Positions 32,430-40,451 of a stretch of DNA of 51,845 nucleotides are shown one piece after another. The notes under the pieces are model-generated. The model worked only from the letters and a program-made list of their open reading frames with translations, searched no databases and had not been told where the DNA came from. Source of the stretch: Rhodoferax sp. (lineage in GTDB: Bacteria > Pseudomonadota > Gammaproteobacteria > Burkholderiales > Burkholderiaceae_C); contig NZ_JAQTMS010000038.1 in NCBI RefSeq assembly GCF_028714215.1, forward strand, positions 1-51,845. The letters are read 5' to 3'. Numbering within the stretch: position 1 is the first letter of the stretch; each line of letters begins with the position of its first letter. A program made the translations under genes and the position numbers.

Positions 32430-32739
32430 AAAGCAATTGCGAGCCCGTGACGCCAAGCGGGACATAGGCGCAGAGCTGCTGGCTTCAGTGCGTCAGATGA
32501 AGGCGGGCAAAGGCCGGGTGGTTGCCCGCGTGGAAGTTCCGCCGGTAACGGCTGCGCGCATGAAGTCTGGTCTTTCGCAGGCCGAGTTTGCCGGTTTATT
32601 GGGCGTATCCGTGCGCACGCTGCAGGATTGGGAGCAAGGCCGCAGGCAACCTTCGGGCGCGGCGCGCAGCCTGATTACGATTGCTGAGCAGCAACCAAAA
32701 GTTTTGCGACAGGTATTCAAGTCTTTGGCGGCGGCGTAG
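32416..32739 (+). CDS. higA: HigA/NadS-like XRE antitoxin
   Basis: A 107-residue protein with a helix-turn-helix in the C-terminal half: MKSGLSQAEFAGLLGVSVRT followed by LQDWEQGRRQPSGAARSL, then ITIAEQQPKVL. ATG 32416 follows AGGAG by seven bases and lies inside the toxin 3' end, giving coupled translation. It should bind the HigB-like toxin and the palindrome at 32081-32095. Confidence 0.86.
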   Translation: MPMTEKQLRARDAKRDIGAELLASVRQMKAGKGRVVARVEVPPVTAARMKSGLSQAEFAGLLGVSVRTLQDWEQGRRQPSGAARSLITIAEQQPKVLRQVFKSLAAA

Positions 32740-32798
32740 CGATCCAGAGATTTCAACAAACCCATTTAGGATCGAGGCCTTCTGAATTGTCCTCACCC

Positions 32799-33533
32799 AT
32801 GGCCGCGTCCAACCCCACCAACTGCCCCTCCTGTCGCGCTGCCATGGCGGCGCACGTGCTGTCGAGCGTCAACGGCGGGACGGTCGAGCTGGACCTTTGC
32901 TACCCCTGCCAGGGCATCTGGTTTGATCCGCAGGAGAACCTGAAGCTGGCCCCGGCGGCGGTGGCAGAGCTGTTTCGGCTGCTGCATGAACACCGTGACG
33001 ACGCGCGCCAGCCGCTCGCGCCGCAGATCCATTGCCCGCGCTGTCGCGATTCGTTGACGCAGGGTTTCGATGTGGTGCGCAGCGGGCGTTACGTCACCTA
33101 CCGCTGCCCCAATCGCCATGGGCGCTTCAGCGCGTTTTCGTCTTTCATGATCGAAAAAGGTTTTGTGCGCCTGCTGACACAGCCCGAAATTGACGACATC
33201 GCGCGGCGCGTGGCCGTGATCCATTGCTCCAGTTGCGGCGCACCGGTGGACCTCCGCAAGGACAGCGCCTGCCCGTATTGCCGGGCAGCGTTCTCCCTGC
33301 TCGACCCCAAGGCCGTGGAGCAGGCACTGCAGGGCTATGCCAACGCCAGCAAGAGTGCCGCCAGCATCAAGGTGCCGGAACTGGCCGACGCGCTGGTCAT
33401 GCTGGAGCGCGACCGCCAACGTACACTGCGGGACCAGAGGGCCAGCCGCGGCTCGCTGTTCACCACCGAGGTCGGGCCGGCTCTGGATTTATGGGCGCTG
33501 GGCGTCTCCATGGTCGCGAACATACTGGATTAA
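32799..33533 (+). CDS. Multi-zinc-ribbon protein (zf-TFIIB-like)
   Basis: A 244-residue protein with three Cys-pair modules: CPSC (9-12) with CYPC (34-37), CPRC with CPNRHG, and CSSC with CPYC. The first module followed by GIWFDPQEN is typical of TFIIB-type zinc-ribbon proteins. The C-terminal 70 residues are helical. ATG 32799 is preferred to the upstream TTG. Its role is unknown. It stands 60 bases after higA and 21 bases before a small acidic protein gene, with which it may form an operon. Confidence 0.75.
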   Translation: MAASNPTNCPSCRAAMAAHVLSSVNGGTVELDLCYPCQGIWFDPQENLKLAPAAVAELFRLLHEHRDDARQPLAPQIHCPRCRDSLTQGFDVVRSGRYVTYRCPNRHGRFSAFSSFMIEKGFVRLLTQPEIDDIARRVAVIHCSSCGAPVDLRKDSACPYCRAAFSLLDPKAVEQALQGYANASKSAASIKVPELADALVMLERDRQRTLRDQRASRGSLFTTEVGPALDLWALGVSMVANILD

Positions 33534-33553
33534 CGACAGGCAAAGGAACCATC

Positions 33554-33802
33554 ATGAAGAAACTCAACGTCACCATCACGCTGGAGCTGTCTGTCCCGGA
33601 TGACTGGGAACTTGTCGAAACCTCTGAAGGCGGGCAAGTGGTGAAACTGCCCAACCAGCAATTTCTCGACATTGCCGTCGAACCCCTGTTTGCCAGCGAT
33701 CCCGAGGAAACGTGGAGCATCAGCGAGGACGATGATGTGCTGAACGACTTTCTGGACATGATCGAGATTGAGGATGTTGCCTACGAGTTCGTCACGCACT
33801 AG
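33554..33802 (+). CDS. Small acidic protein of unknown function
   Basis: An 82-residue protein with a beta-like start (KKLNVTITLELSVPDDWELV) and a strongly acidic C-terminal half (SISEDDDVLNDFLDMIEIED). AGGAACC precedes ATG 33554. I do not recognise a family. It follows the zinc-ribbon gene closely and may be co-transcribed. Its stop is 18 bases from the convergent truncated MazF gene. Confidence 0.6.
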   Translation: MKKLNVTITLELSVPDDWELVETSEGGQVVKLPNQQFLDIAVEPLFASDPEETWSISEDDDVLNDFLDMIEIEDVAYEFVTH

Positions 33803-33820
33803 GCTGAATCAGGCACTTGG

Positions 33821-34057
33821 CTATTGCCTCATGTTGCCAAGCTTGCCCACTGACACACGCAACGGATAGCCGTCGCCCTGCGCATCGCGATAGACGTTGG
33901 TAGTGCCAGGAATGACGATGGTGGTGGCGTGGCCCGCGCTGTTGAGGATGTTGGTCTGGATGACCAGTGCCGGGTGGCCTCGTTTGCCGGGCTCCTCTTT
34001 CTGGGTTTGGGGTTCAAAGTCCACCTCCCACACCTGGGCGCGTTTGAGCTTAGGCAA
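33821..34057 (-). pseudogene. C-terminally truncated MazF/PemK-like toxin
   Basis: A 78-residue frame that starts like a full MazF: KRAQVWEVDFEPQTQKEEPG, KRGHPALVIQT, TTIVIPGTTNVYRDAQGDGY and PLRVSV. It then stops after GKLGNMRQ, whereas related toxins run to about 105-115 residues with the conserved D-Q-I/L-R-A region. That part is not found in other frames downstream. The toxin is probably inactive. It overlaps the antitoxin gene by eight bases. Confidence 0.75.
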
Positions 34058-34280
34058 GGCCGTCTCCCGCGCTGGCGTCCATGGCCTGGTTCTCGGCCAG
34101 ATGCTGTGCCGACAGCTGTTTTGAGAGGAACACCATGCGCGCCTTGATGGCGCGCTCGTTCTTCTCGAGGACGGCCTCGCGGACGTAATCCGAGGCGGAC
34201 ATGCTCAACGCGCTGGCCAGCGCCTTGGTCTGCTCGGCAAACTCGGCAGGCGCGCGAAAAGAAAGGGTAACGCGACTCAT
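34050..34280 (-). CDS. Ribbon-helix-helix-type antitoxin of the MazF-like toxin
   Basis: A 76-residue protein: SRVTLSFRAPAEFAEQTKAL, ASALSMSASDYVREAVLEKN. This is a CopG/ParD-like ribbon-helix-helix N-terminus with a helical toxin-binding tail. ATG 34280 is used; the longer frame to 34319 reads through the promoter. It precedes and overlaps the truncated toxin gene, the normal order for mazEF-type pairs. It is the last island gene before core genes resume at 34345. Confidence 0.8.
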   Translation of the reverse strand: MSRVTLSFRAPAEFAEQTKALASALSMSASDYVREAVLEKNERAIKARMVFLSKQLSAQHLAENQAMDASAGDGLA

Positions 34281-34344
34281 GGTTTGTGATTCAAATTTGC
34301 AAGACGCAACTGTGGTCACCTTTGTGTTTTAAATCGCGTGTGTT

Positions 34345-35496
34345 TCAGTTGCTTGCCACTTTGTTTGGATTGATCAGGTACTTGGCGCCGGTGGCGCGCT
34401 GGCCGTAGACCGCGATGGCTTCGGGTTGCAGCGCCTCGGCCAGTGAAATCTCCTTCGAGTAGCTGCTGGCAAAAGTGGTCTTCAGTTCCGCCGCCACGCG
34501 TTGCCGCAGCGCCTGCGCGGCCGGCGCGCCGATGCGCTGCAGAAACGGAAACAACAGCCAGCCGCCAATACCCCAGGCCATGCCGAAGTTGCGGTTGAAC
34601 TCCGTCGGGCCGGTGTCGAGCCCGCCGTAGAGGTAGACCTGCTTGTGGGTCGTCGAGCCGTAGCGGCTGTACTCGGTGGCGCTGCGGTTCAGGGCCGCCT
34701 CCATGCAGCTGAGGATTTGCCCGGCCAGCTTGCCGCCGCCGGTGGCATCGAAGGCGATGGTGGCGCCGGTGTCCACCAGCGCCTGGGTCAAGTCCGCCAT
34801 GAACGTCGGCGCGGAAGAGTCGCAAACATGGCTGGCACCCAGGCTCTTGAGCAGCGCCACCTGCTCGGGCTTGCGCACGATGTTGACCAGGCCGATCTGG
34901 TCCTTCAGGCAGATCTTGTTCAGCATCTGGCCCAGGTTGGAGGCCGCCGCCGTGTGCACCAGGGCTTTGTGGCCCTCGCGCCGCATGGTCTCCACCATGC
35001 CCAGGGCGGTCAGCGGATTGACGAAGCAGGAGGCGCCCTCGGCCGGCGTGGTGCCCGGCGGCAACAGCAAGCATTGCTCGACCTTGATGCAGCGGTACTG
35101 CGCATACATGGCGCCACCGATCAGGGCTACCGTCTTGCCCAGCAAGGCCTGCGCCGCCGGCGACGCGCCGGCCGCGACGACCACACCGGCGCCTTCGTTG
35201 CCGACCGGCAGCGACTGGCCCAGCCGCGCCGCCATGCCCTTCATCGCCCGCTCGGGAATCCGGGCTGTGACGACCGGGCTGGCCGGCGTGCCGGACACTT
35301 TTGCCGTACTGATGTCGGCCGCGCCAAACAACAGCCCGATGTCGGACGGGTTGATCGGCGTGGCTTCGATGCGCACCACCACTTCGTCCGGCGCCGGCTC
35401 GGGCGTGGCGACATTCTGTAGCGACAGTTCCAGCTCGCCGCTGGGTTTGACCAGGGAGCGAAGCTCAAGCCCTGTGAAGGCGGGATGGTGACTCAT
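34345..35496 (-). CDS. Zinc-independent MDR-family oxidoreductase (quinone oxidoreductase-like)
   Basis: A 383-residue protein of the medium-chain dehydrogenase/reductase superfamily. The catalytic domain has DEVVVRIEATPINPSDIGLL and VGNEGAGVVVAAG. The cofactor domain has ALVHTAAASNLGQMLNKI in place of the usual GGVG pocket, and IVRKPEQVALLKSLGASHV. Structural zinc Cys clusters are absent. It likely reduces quinones or enones with NAD(P)H. The 150-base divergent spacer to the nitroreductase contains an imperfect AAGCCC/GGGCTT stem. Confidence 0.8.
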   Translation of the reverse strand: MSHHPAFTGLELRSLVKPSGELELSLQNVATPEPAPDEVVVRIEATPINPSDIGLLFGAADISTAKVSGTPASPVVTARIPERAMKGMAARLGQSLPVGNEGAGVVVAAGASPAAQALLGKTVALIGGAMYAQYRCIKVEQCLLLPPGTTPAEGASCFVNPLTALGMVETMRREGHKALVHTAAASNLGQMLNKICLKDQIGLVNIVRKPEQVALLKSLGASHVCDSSAPTFMADLTQALVDTGATIAFDATGGGKLAGQILSCMEAALNRSATEYSRYGSTTHKQVYLYGGLDTGPTEFNRNFGMAWGIGGWLLFPFLQRIGAPAAQALRQRVAAELKTTFASSYSKEISLAEALQPEAIAVYGQRATGAKYLINPNKVASN

Positions 35497-35646
35497 GACA
35501 GACTCCTGTGATTGAAAACCACTCTAGCACAGGGCCGAAATCAGGGTCGCAGCCAAGCCCTTGAGAAACCCGGGCTTCGCCCCAAGCTGTTTTAATTGCT
35601 ACAGCCAACCGGCGGTAACAACTCCAAATTTCCATGAAAGTTTTCC

Positions 35647-36285
35647 ATGTCTGAACTGCTCCAAAAGCTCCAATGGCGCTACGCCACCAAAAAAATGAAC
35701 CCGGCCAAGGCGGTACCGCAAGAAAAAGTCGATCGCATTCTGGAAGCTGCGCGTCTGGCACCCACTTCCAGCGGCTTGCAGCCCTTTGAGATCATCGTCG
35801 TCACCAACAAGGACGTGCGCGAACAGATCAAGCCCAAGGCCTGGGGCCAGGGGCAAATCACCGACTGCTCGCACCTGCTGGTGTTTGCCGCCTGGGACAA
35901 CTACACGCCAGAGCGCATCAACATGATGTTCGACCTGACCAACGCGCAGCGCGGTTCCACCAACGAAGGCTGGGAGAACTACCGCAAGATGCTGCTGGGC
36001 AACTACCCGGCGCGCGACGCCCAGACCAACTTCGAGCACGCCGCCCGCCAGGCCTATATCGGCTTGGGCGCGGCCTTGATCGCCGCCGCCTTCGAGGAAG
36101 TTGACGCCACGCCCATGGAAGGCTTCGACCCGAAGGCGCTGGACCAGATCCTGAACCTGTCGGCGCGCGGCCTGCGCAGTGTCGCCATCCTGCCGCTGGG
36201 CTACCGCGAGGAAGACAAGGACTGGCTGGTGAACCTGAAAAAAGTGCGGCGTCCGCGCGAGCAGTTCATCACCGAAGTGGCGTAA
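35647..36285 (+). CDS. NAD(P)H-dependent nitroreductase family oxidoreductase
   Basis: A 212-residue flavoprotein of the NfsB type. FMN-binding landmarks are WRYATKKMNPAKAV at the N-terminus, LAPTSSGLQPFEIIVV and, near the C-terminus, SVAILPLGYREEDKDWL. It should reduce nitroaromatics or quinones with NAD(P)H as a dimer. It is divergent from the MDR oxidoreductase, and the pairing suggests shared redox-stress control, though no operator is evident. Confidence 0.87.
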   Translation: MSELLQKLQWRYATKKMNPAKAVPQEKVDRILEAARLAPTSSGLQPFEIIVVTNKDVREQIKPKAWGQGQITDCSHLLVFAAWDNYTPERINMMFDLTNAQRGSTNEGWENYRKMLLGNYPARDAQTNFEHAARQAYIGLGAALIAAAFEEVDATPMEGFDPKALDQILNLSARGLRSVAILPLGYREEDKDWLVNLKKVRRPREQFITEVA

Positions 36286-36354
36286 GCCACCAGTACCGTA
36301 GGCTCTTCACCGGAGCCGCCGGCGCACTGGCGGGAGTTGGGTGACAATCAATTC

Positions 36355-38421
36355 ATGAACGCACCCGACCCCACCCTCCAGACCTCCAGCAATCCCCTGC
36401 TGCGCGAGTGGCTCGCGCCCTACGGCCTGCCGCCTTTCGAGCAGGCCCGACCCGAGTATTTCGAGAGCGCTTTCGAGGTCGCCATGGCGGCCCGCTGCGC
36501 CGAGCTGGACCTGATTGCGGCAAATCCCGAGCCGCCCACTTTCGCGAATACAGTGCAGGCGCTGGACCAGTGCGGACGCTTGTACAACCGCCTGGAATTG
36601 CTGTTCAGCAACCTCACCGTGAGCGAAACCAGTCCGGCCTTGCAAGCGGTGGAGCGCACCATGGCGCCGCGCCTGGCGGTCCATGAGAACGCGGTCTACA
36701 TGCACGCCGGCCTTTTTGCCCGCATCGACAGCCTGTACCGGCAACGCCGGCAGCTTGCGCTGGAGCCGCAGGACCTGCGCCTGCTGGAGCGCGTGCATCT
36801 GGATTTTGTGCGCGCCGGTGCCCAATTGAGTGGCACCGCCCGGCAGCGTTACAGCGCCGTGGTGCAGGAGTTGGCGGAGTTGTGCACGGCGTTTTCGCAA
36901 AACGTGCTGGCCGACGAGAACGGCTTCCTGCTGGAGCTCAAGACCGAATCCGATCTGGCCGGTTTGCCGGAGTTCTTGCGCGAGGCCACACGCGCCGCCG
37001 CCGCCCAACGCGGCCTGGGCGACAACCGCCATGCCGTCACCCTGTCGCCGTCCCTGACCGAGCCGTTCCTGACCTTCTCGGCGCGGCGCGATCTGCGCGA
37101 AACGCTGTGGCGCCAGCGTTCGCTGCGCGGCGCTCACGAGGGCGCCAACGACAACCGCCCGGTGGCCGCGCGCATCATGGCGCTGCGCCAGGAGCAGGCC
37201 GGGCTGCTGGGCTACGCCAGCTATGCCGACTACGAGTTGGCCGATCGCATGGCCGGCAACACCGCGGCGGTATTGGACTTGCTCGGCAAAGCCTGGGAGC
37301 CGGCCAAGGCCAAGGCGCAGGAGGACCGAGTGGCCCTCACTGCCATGGCCCGGAGCCTGGGCCAGCCGACCCCCATTGCCGCCTGGGACTGGCGCTACCT
37401 GGCGGAAAAAGTGCGGGAGCGGGAGTTTGATCTGGACGACGGCGCGCTCAAACCCTACTTCACGCTGGACAACATGATGGCCGCCATGTTCGACTGCGCG
37501 GGCCGCCTGTTCGGAGTGCGCTTTGTCGAGCAGCAAGGCCTCGCGCTGTACCACCCGGACGTGCGCGCCTGGGAGGTGCAGCGCGCCGACGGCAGCCTGG
37601 TCGGGCTGTTTCTGGGCGACAACTTCGCGCGGCCGGCCAAGCGCAGCGGCGCCTGGATGAGCATCTTCCGCAGCCAGTCGGGCCACCGGGGTGGCACGCT
37701 GCCTATCGTCATCAATAACAACAACTTCGCCAAAGCCAGCCCGACCCTACTCAGTTTTGAGGACGTCAAAACCCTGTTTCACGAGTTCGGCCACGCTCTG
37801 CACGGCCTGCTGTCGCAGGTGCGCCACGAGCGGCTGGCCGGCACCAGCGTGCTGCGCGACTATGTCGAGTTGCCCTCGCAACTGTTCGAGAACTGGGCGC
37901 TGGAGCGTGAGGTGCTGCAACGCCACGCGCGCCATTTTCAGACTGGCGAGCCGCTGCCCGACGCCCTGCTCGACAAGCTGCAGGCGGCACGCCGCTTCAA
38001 CCAGGCCTGGACCACGCTGATGTACACCGGCCCGGCGCTGATCGACATGGCCTTGCACAGCCTGCCCAATGGCACGGCGGTGGACATTGCCGCCTTCGAA
38101 ACCCAGCAGTGCGACTTGCTGGGGGTGCCGCTGGACATCGGCTTGCGCCACCATCTGAGCCATTTTCAGCACCTGTTTGCCGGCTCGGGCTACGCCGCCG
38201 GCTATTACGTCTACATGTGGGCCGAAGTGCTGGAAGCCGACGCTTTCCAGGCCTTCAGCGAGAGTGGCGACGCCTTCGACACATCGACTGCCCAGCGCCT
38301 GCTGCGCCACATTTACAGCGCCGGCAACGGCCAGGAACCGGCACAGGCGTTTCGCGACTTCCGGGGCCGCGATCCGCAGGTCGAGCCGATGCTGCGCAAG
38401 CGCGGCCTGTTACCAGACTGA
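36355..38421 (+). CDS. dcp: Peptidyl-dipeptidase of the M3 family (Dcp-like)
   Basis: A 688-residue zinc metallopeptidase. The active-site helix is FHEFGHALHGL (H476 and H480 as ligands, E477 as base), with a downstream Glu ligand in RDYVELPSQLFENW. The typical substrate-binding segment YAAGYYVYMWAEVLEADAF follows. The N-terminal half matches Dcp, which removes C-terminal dipeptides, better than oligopeptidase A. ATG 36355 is used; 36337 is an upstream in-frame alternative. The last nine bases (CCAGACTGA) are inverted at the end of the convergent next gene. Confidence 0.9.
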   Translation: MNAPDPTLQTSSNPLLREWLAPYGLPPFEQARPEYFESAFEVAMAARCAELDLIAANPEPPTFANTVQALDQCGRLYNRLELLFSNLTVSETSPALQAVERTMAPRLAVHENAVYMHAGLFARIDSLYRQRRQLALEPQDLRLLERVHLDFVRAGAQLSGTARQRYSAVVQELAELCTAFSQNVLADENGFLLELKTESDLAGLPEFLREATRAAAAQRGLGDNRHAVTLSPSLTEPFLTFSARRDLRETLWRQRSLRGAHEGANDNRPVAARIMALRQEQAGLLGYASYADYELADRMAGNTAAVLDLLGKAWEPAKAKAQEDRVALTAMARSLGQPTPIAAWDWRYLAEKVREREFDLDDGALKPYFTLDNMMAAMFDCAGRLFGVRFVEQQGLALYHPDVRAWEVQRADGSLVGLFLGDNFARPAKRSGAWMSIFRSQSGHRGGTLPIVINNNNFAKASPTLLSFEDVKTLFHEFGHALHGLLSQVRHERLAGTSVLRDYVELPSQLFENWALEREVLQRHARHFQTGEPLPDALLDKLQAARRFNQAWTTLMYTGPALIDMALHSLPNGTAVDIAAFETQQCDLLGVPLDIGLRHHLSHFQHLFAGSGYAAGYYVYMWAEVLEADAFQAFSESGDAFDTSTAQRLLRHIYSAGNGQEPAQAFRDFRGRDPQVEPMLRKRGLLPD

Positions 38422-38473
38422 AAAAGACCTCAAACCGTGGCGCGCGGGCAATCGGTCCCGGGAATGAGCCGGG

Positions 38474-38665
38474 TCAGTCTGGCAGCGCTTCGGTCCGCGC
38501 CGCACGTCCCAGCGCGCCCTCAATCATCCGGTTGAGTTTCTCGCCGGCGCCGGTGACGGCCAGGTACAGGGTTTCGGCGTGCTGTGTCACCACCATCGGT
38601 GGGCGACCTTGCAAATGGGCTTCATGGCCTTCGATGTGATGGTCGGTATGGATCAGGATTTGCAT
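38474..38665 (-). CDS. HPF/RaiA-like ribosome-binding protein with an internal deletion
   Basis: A 63-residue protein. The start MQILIHTDHHIEGHEA and the end HLQGRPPMVVTQHAETLYLA plus GEKLNRMIEGALGR match the two ends of HPF/RaiA-family ribosome hibernation factors, usually about 100-110 residues. The middle (strand and helix with the conserved VEVHLSD region) is missing in frame, about 40-45 residues. Whether the mini-protein folds or binds ribosomes is unclear. ATG 38665 is preceded by an Ala/Glu-coding stretch that looks non-native. It is convergent with dcp. Confidence 0.65.
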   Translation of the reverse strand: MQILIHTDHHIEGHEAHLQGRPPMVVTQHAETLYLAVTGAGEKLNRMIEGALGRAARTEALPD

Positions 38666-38830
38666 GGTTTCTTCCGCAGTTTTGGGTAAAGGCGCAAGCC
38701 GCCTGCGTGGCAGGTGAGGCCGATCTGTCGAAAGCCAAGCTGGACACTCCACTCTAGCCGGCTAGGGTGCGGTCACTACGGAAGATTCGCACAATTGACG
38801 GGTTCAAATCAGCTTTACAAAGGAAATACC

Positions 38831-39358
38831 ATGAGTGCCAAGAATCTCTCCACCGTCGCCAATGAAGTCATCGAGTCCTACGGCAACACCGCCAGGCATT
38901 TGATTCACGCCTCGCGCGTCGGCGGCGAGCGTGCGGTCGGTCTGGTCGAGCAAAACTGGAACCGCGCCCTGCGCGAGTCGCGCTCCCAACTGGCCGCCGG
39001 CGTGGCCCAAAATGCGACGGCGCTGCAACAAACTTTCTGCGGCTACTACCGCAAGGGCCTGAGCATGACGACCAACGGCGCGCAGGATGCGGTGAACCAG
39101 GTGGTCAACCTGGCCGCCTCCGGCGTCGATCGCGTGGCCGCCAACGCCAGCCGGTTTGAAGAAAAGACCGGCGTCACTGCCTTGAACACACTGGCTCACG
39201 CCACCCTGCCCGGTGCGCTGGCTCTGTCCACGCTGGCGGCCAGGATTGAGAAGAGCTCTGCCGGACTGGCGCGCAAGATTGCCGGTGACAAGGTGGTGGC
39301 CAAGGCCAAGCGCGCTGCAACGACGGCGCGCAAGCCACACGCGGCCAAGGCGGCCTGA
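38831..39358 (+). CDS. Phasin-like protein with Lys/Ala-rich tail
   Basis: A 175-residue helical protein. The N-terminal two thirds are amphipathic (LSTVANEVIESYGNTARHLI, ALQQTFCGYYRKGLSMTTNG) as in phasins that coat polyhydroxyalkanoate granules. The tail (KAKRAATTARKPHAAKAA) is histone-H1-like and could contact DNA, as in PhaM-type proteins of Burkholderiales. AAGGAAA precedes ATG 38831. A 12-bp palindrome CCAGGCGCCTGG lies six bases after the stop. The family call is moderate. Confidence 0.6.
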   Translation: MSAKNLSTVANEVIESYGNTARHLIHASRVGGERAVGLVEQNWNRALRESRSQLAAGVAQNATALQQTFCGYYRKGLSMTTNGAQDAVNQVVNLAASGVDRVAANASRFEEKTGVTALNTLAHATLPGALALSTLAARIEKSSAGLARKIAGDKVVAKAKRAATTARKPHAAKAA

Positions 39359-39465
39359 ATAGTCCCAGGCGCCTGGCGGCGCCGGGGCGGTGGCATCACT
39401 GCGCGCGTGAGGGTTCTGTCAGCGGTGGACACCCGTCGCCGCTGATCCACGGATAATCCAGGGCC

Positions 39466-39939
39466 ATGGATATTTCCCTTTCTCTCTTTCCCCTGGGCTG
39501 GCAGCATTACCTGCTGGGCGGGCTGCTCATTGGCGCCGGAGCGGCGCTGCTGTTCGTGCTGACGGGGCGCATCGGCGGCATGAGCACGGTGTTCTCCAGC
39601 ACCTGGTCTTACCTGGTGCGGCGGCCGTTTTTCCAGCAGTCTCGCTTTGTCGATTCGCGCAGTTGGCGGTTGGTCTATGCGCTGGGCTTGATTCTGGGCG
39701 CACTGCTGTGGTGGCTGGGCTTTGCCGGCGGCAAACCGGAGGCCACGGCGGTGCCGGCATGGCAGTTGCTGGTGGGCGGTTTTTTTGTCGGCTACGGTTC
39801 GCGCCTGGGCAATGGCTGCACCTCGGGCCACGGCATTTGCGGCCTGGGTTCGCTGCAGTTGCCATCGCTGCTGGCGGTGCTGACCTTCATGGCCACCGCA
39901 TTCCTCACGGCCAACCTGGCGGCGCGGTGGCTGGCATGA
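39466..39939 (+). CDS. YeeE/YedE-family sulfur transporter, first half
   Basis: A 157-residue membrane protein with about four helices. The diagnostic segment GFFVGYGSRLGNGCTSGHGI holds the conserved Cys used to relay thiosulfate in YeeE proteins. Small YeeE halves are usually encoded in pairs, and the second half follows at 40022. Removal of the inserted repeat between them would restore an ATGA overlap of the two genes. It likely imports thiosulfate or a similar sulfur compound. Confidence 0.85.
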   Translation: MDISLSLFPLGWQHYLLGGLLIGAGAALLFVLTGRIGGMSTVFSSTWSYLVRRPFFQQSRFVDSRSWRLVYALGLILGALLWWLGFAGGKPEATAVPAWQLLVGGFFVGYGSRLGNGCTSGHGICGLGSLQLPSLLAVLTFMATAFLTANLAARWLA

Positions 39940-39944
39940 GCGCC

Positions 39945-40030
39945 GCGCCGAGCCGCCTCAAGCAAGCGGGCGCCCCCTCGGGGGGCAGCGAGGACACGCA
40001 GTGCCGAGCGTGGGGGCTGGCATGAGCGCC
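39945..40030. repeat. 86-bp inserted intergenic repeat with a 16-bp direct repeat
   Basis: The 16 bases GGCTGGCATGAGCGCC occur at 39929-39944 and again at 40015-40030. Between them lies a G+C-rich segment with a CCCCC/GGGGG hairpin and the phrase GCGAGGACACGCAGTGCC, which I recognise as a frequent intergenic repeat of Comamonadaceae. Deleting one repeat unit plus the insert joins the two YeeE genes at ATGA. No transposase is present, so it is non-autonomous. Confidence 0.7.
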
Positions 40031-40444
40031 AGCAACGAGACCCTGCCCCGGGCGCTGGCGACGCTGGCGGCGGGCGCGCTGTTCGGCTTTGGCTTGTCGT
40101 ACGCCACCATGATCCGGCCCGAGGTGGTGCTGAGCTTTCTGCGTTTTCGGGACTTCGGCCTGATGCTGGTGATGGGTGGTGCCGTGCTGGTGGTGCTGCT
40201 GGCCTACAAGCTGACGCCGCGCCTGCTGAAGAAGCCTTTGCTGGACGACCACTTCCATCAACACCCCAGCGTCTGGAACCGTGACACCGCCGTCGGCGCC
40301 GCCTTGTTCGGCGTCGGCTGGGGCTTGTGCGGCGTCTGTCCGGGTCCGGCCATTGCCGGCCTGGGCGCCGGCAACTGGAGCCTGCTGTGGGCGCTGGGCG
40401 GCATCGCGCTGGGCGCGCTGGTACAGGGGCTCAGGGCCAAGTGA
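40022..40444 (+). CDS. YeeE/YedE-family sulfur transporter, second half (DUF6691-like)
   Basis: A 140-residue membrane protein with about four helices: LAAGALFGFGLSYATMIRPE and VGWGLCGVCPGPAIAGLGAG. The CGVCPG segment is the Cys-containing pore motif of the second YeeE half. It should pair with the protein encoded at 39466-39939. ATG 40022 is inside the direct repeat created by the insertion, so the start codon may now use sequence from the element for initiation. Confidence 0.85.
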   Translation: MSASNETLPRALATLAAGALFGFGLSYATMIRPEVVLSFLRFRDFGLMLVMGGAVLVVLLAYKLTPRLLKKPLLDDHFHQHPSVWNRDTAVGAALFGVGWGLCGVCPGPAIAGLGAGNWSLLWALGGIALGALVQGLRAK

Positions 40445-40451
40445 ACAGGCC

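Noticed and set aside
36307..37686. 459-codon minus-strand frame opposite dcp
   Set aside because: Mirror frame; dcp has the HEFGH active site on the plus strand.
39365..39376. 12-bp palindrome CCAGGCGCCTGG after the phasin-like gene as a terminator
   Set aside because: There is no hairpin loop beyond zero spacing and no T-run; short palindromes of this kind are common in G+C-rich DNA.
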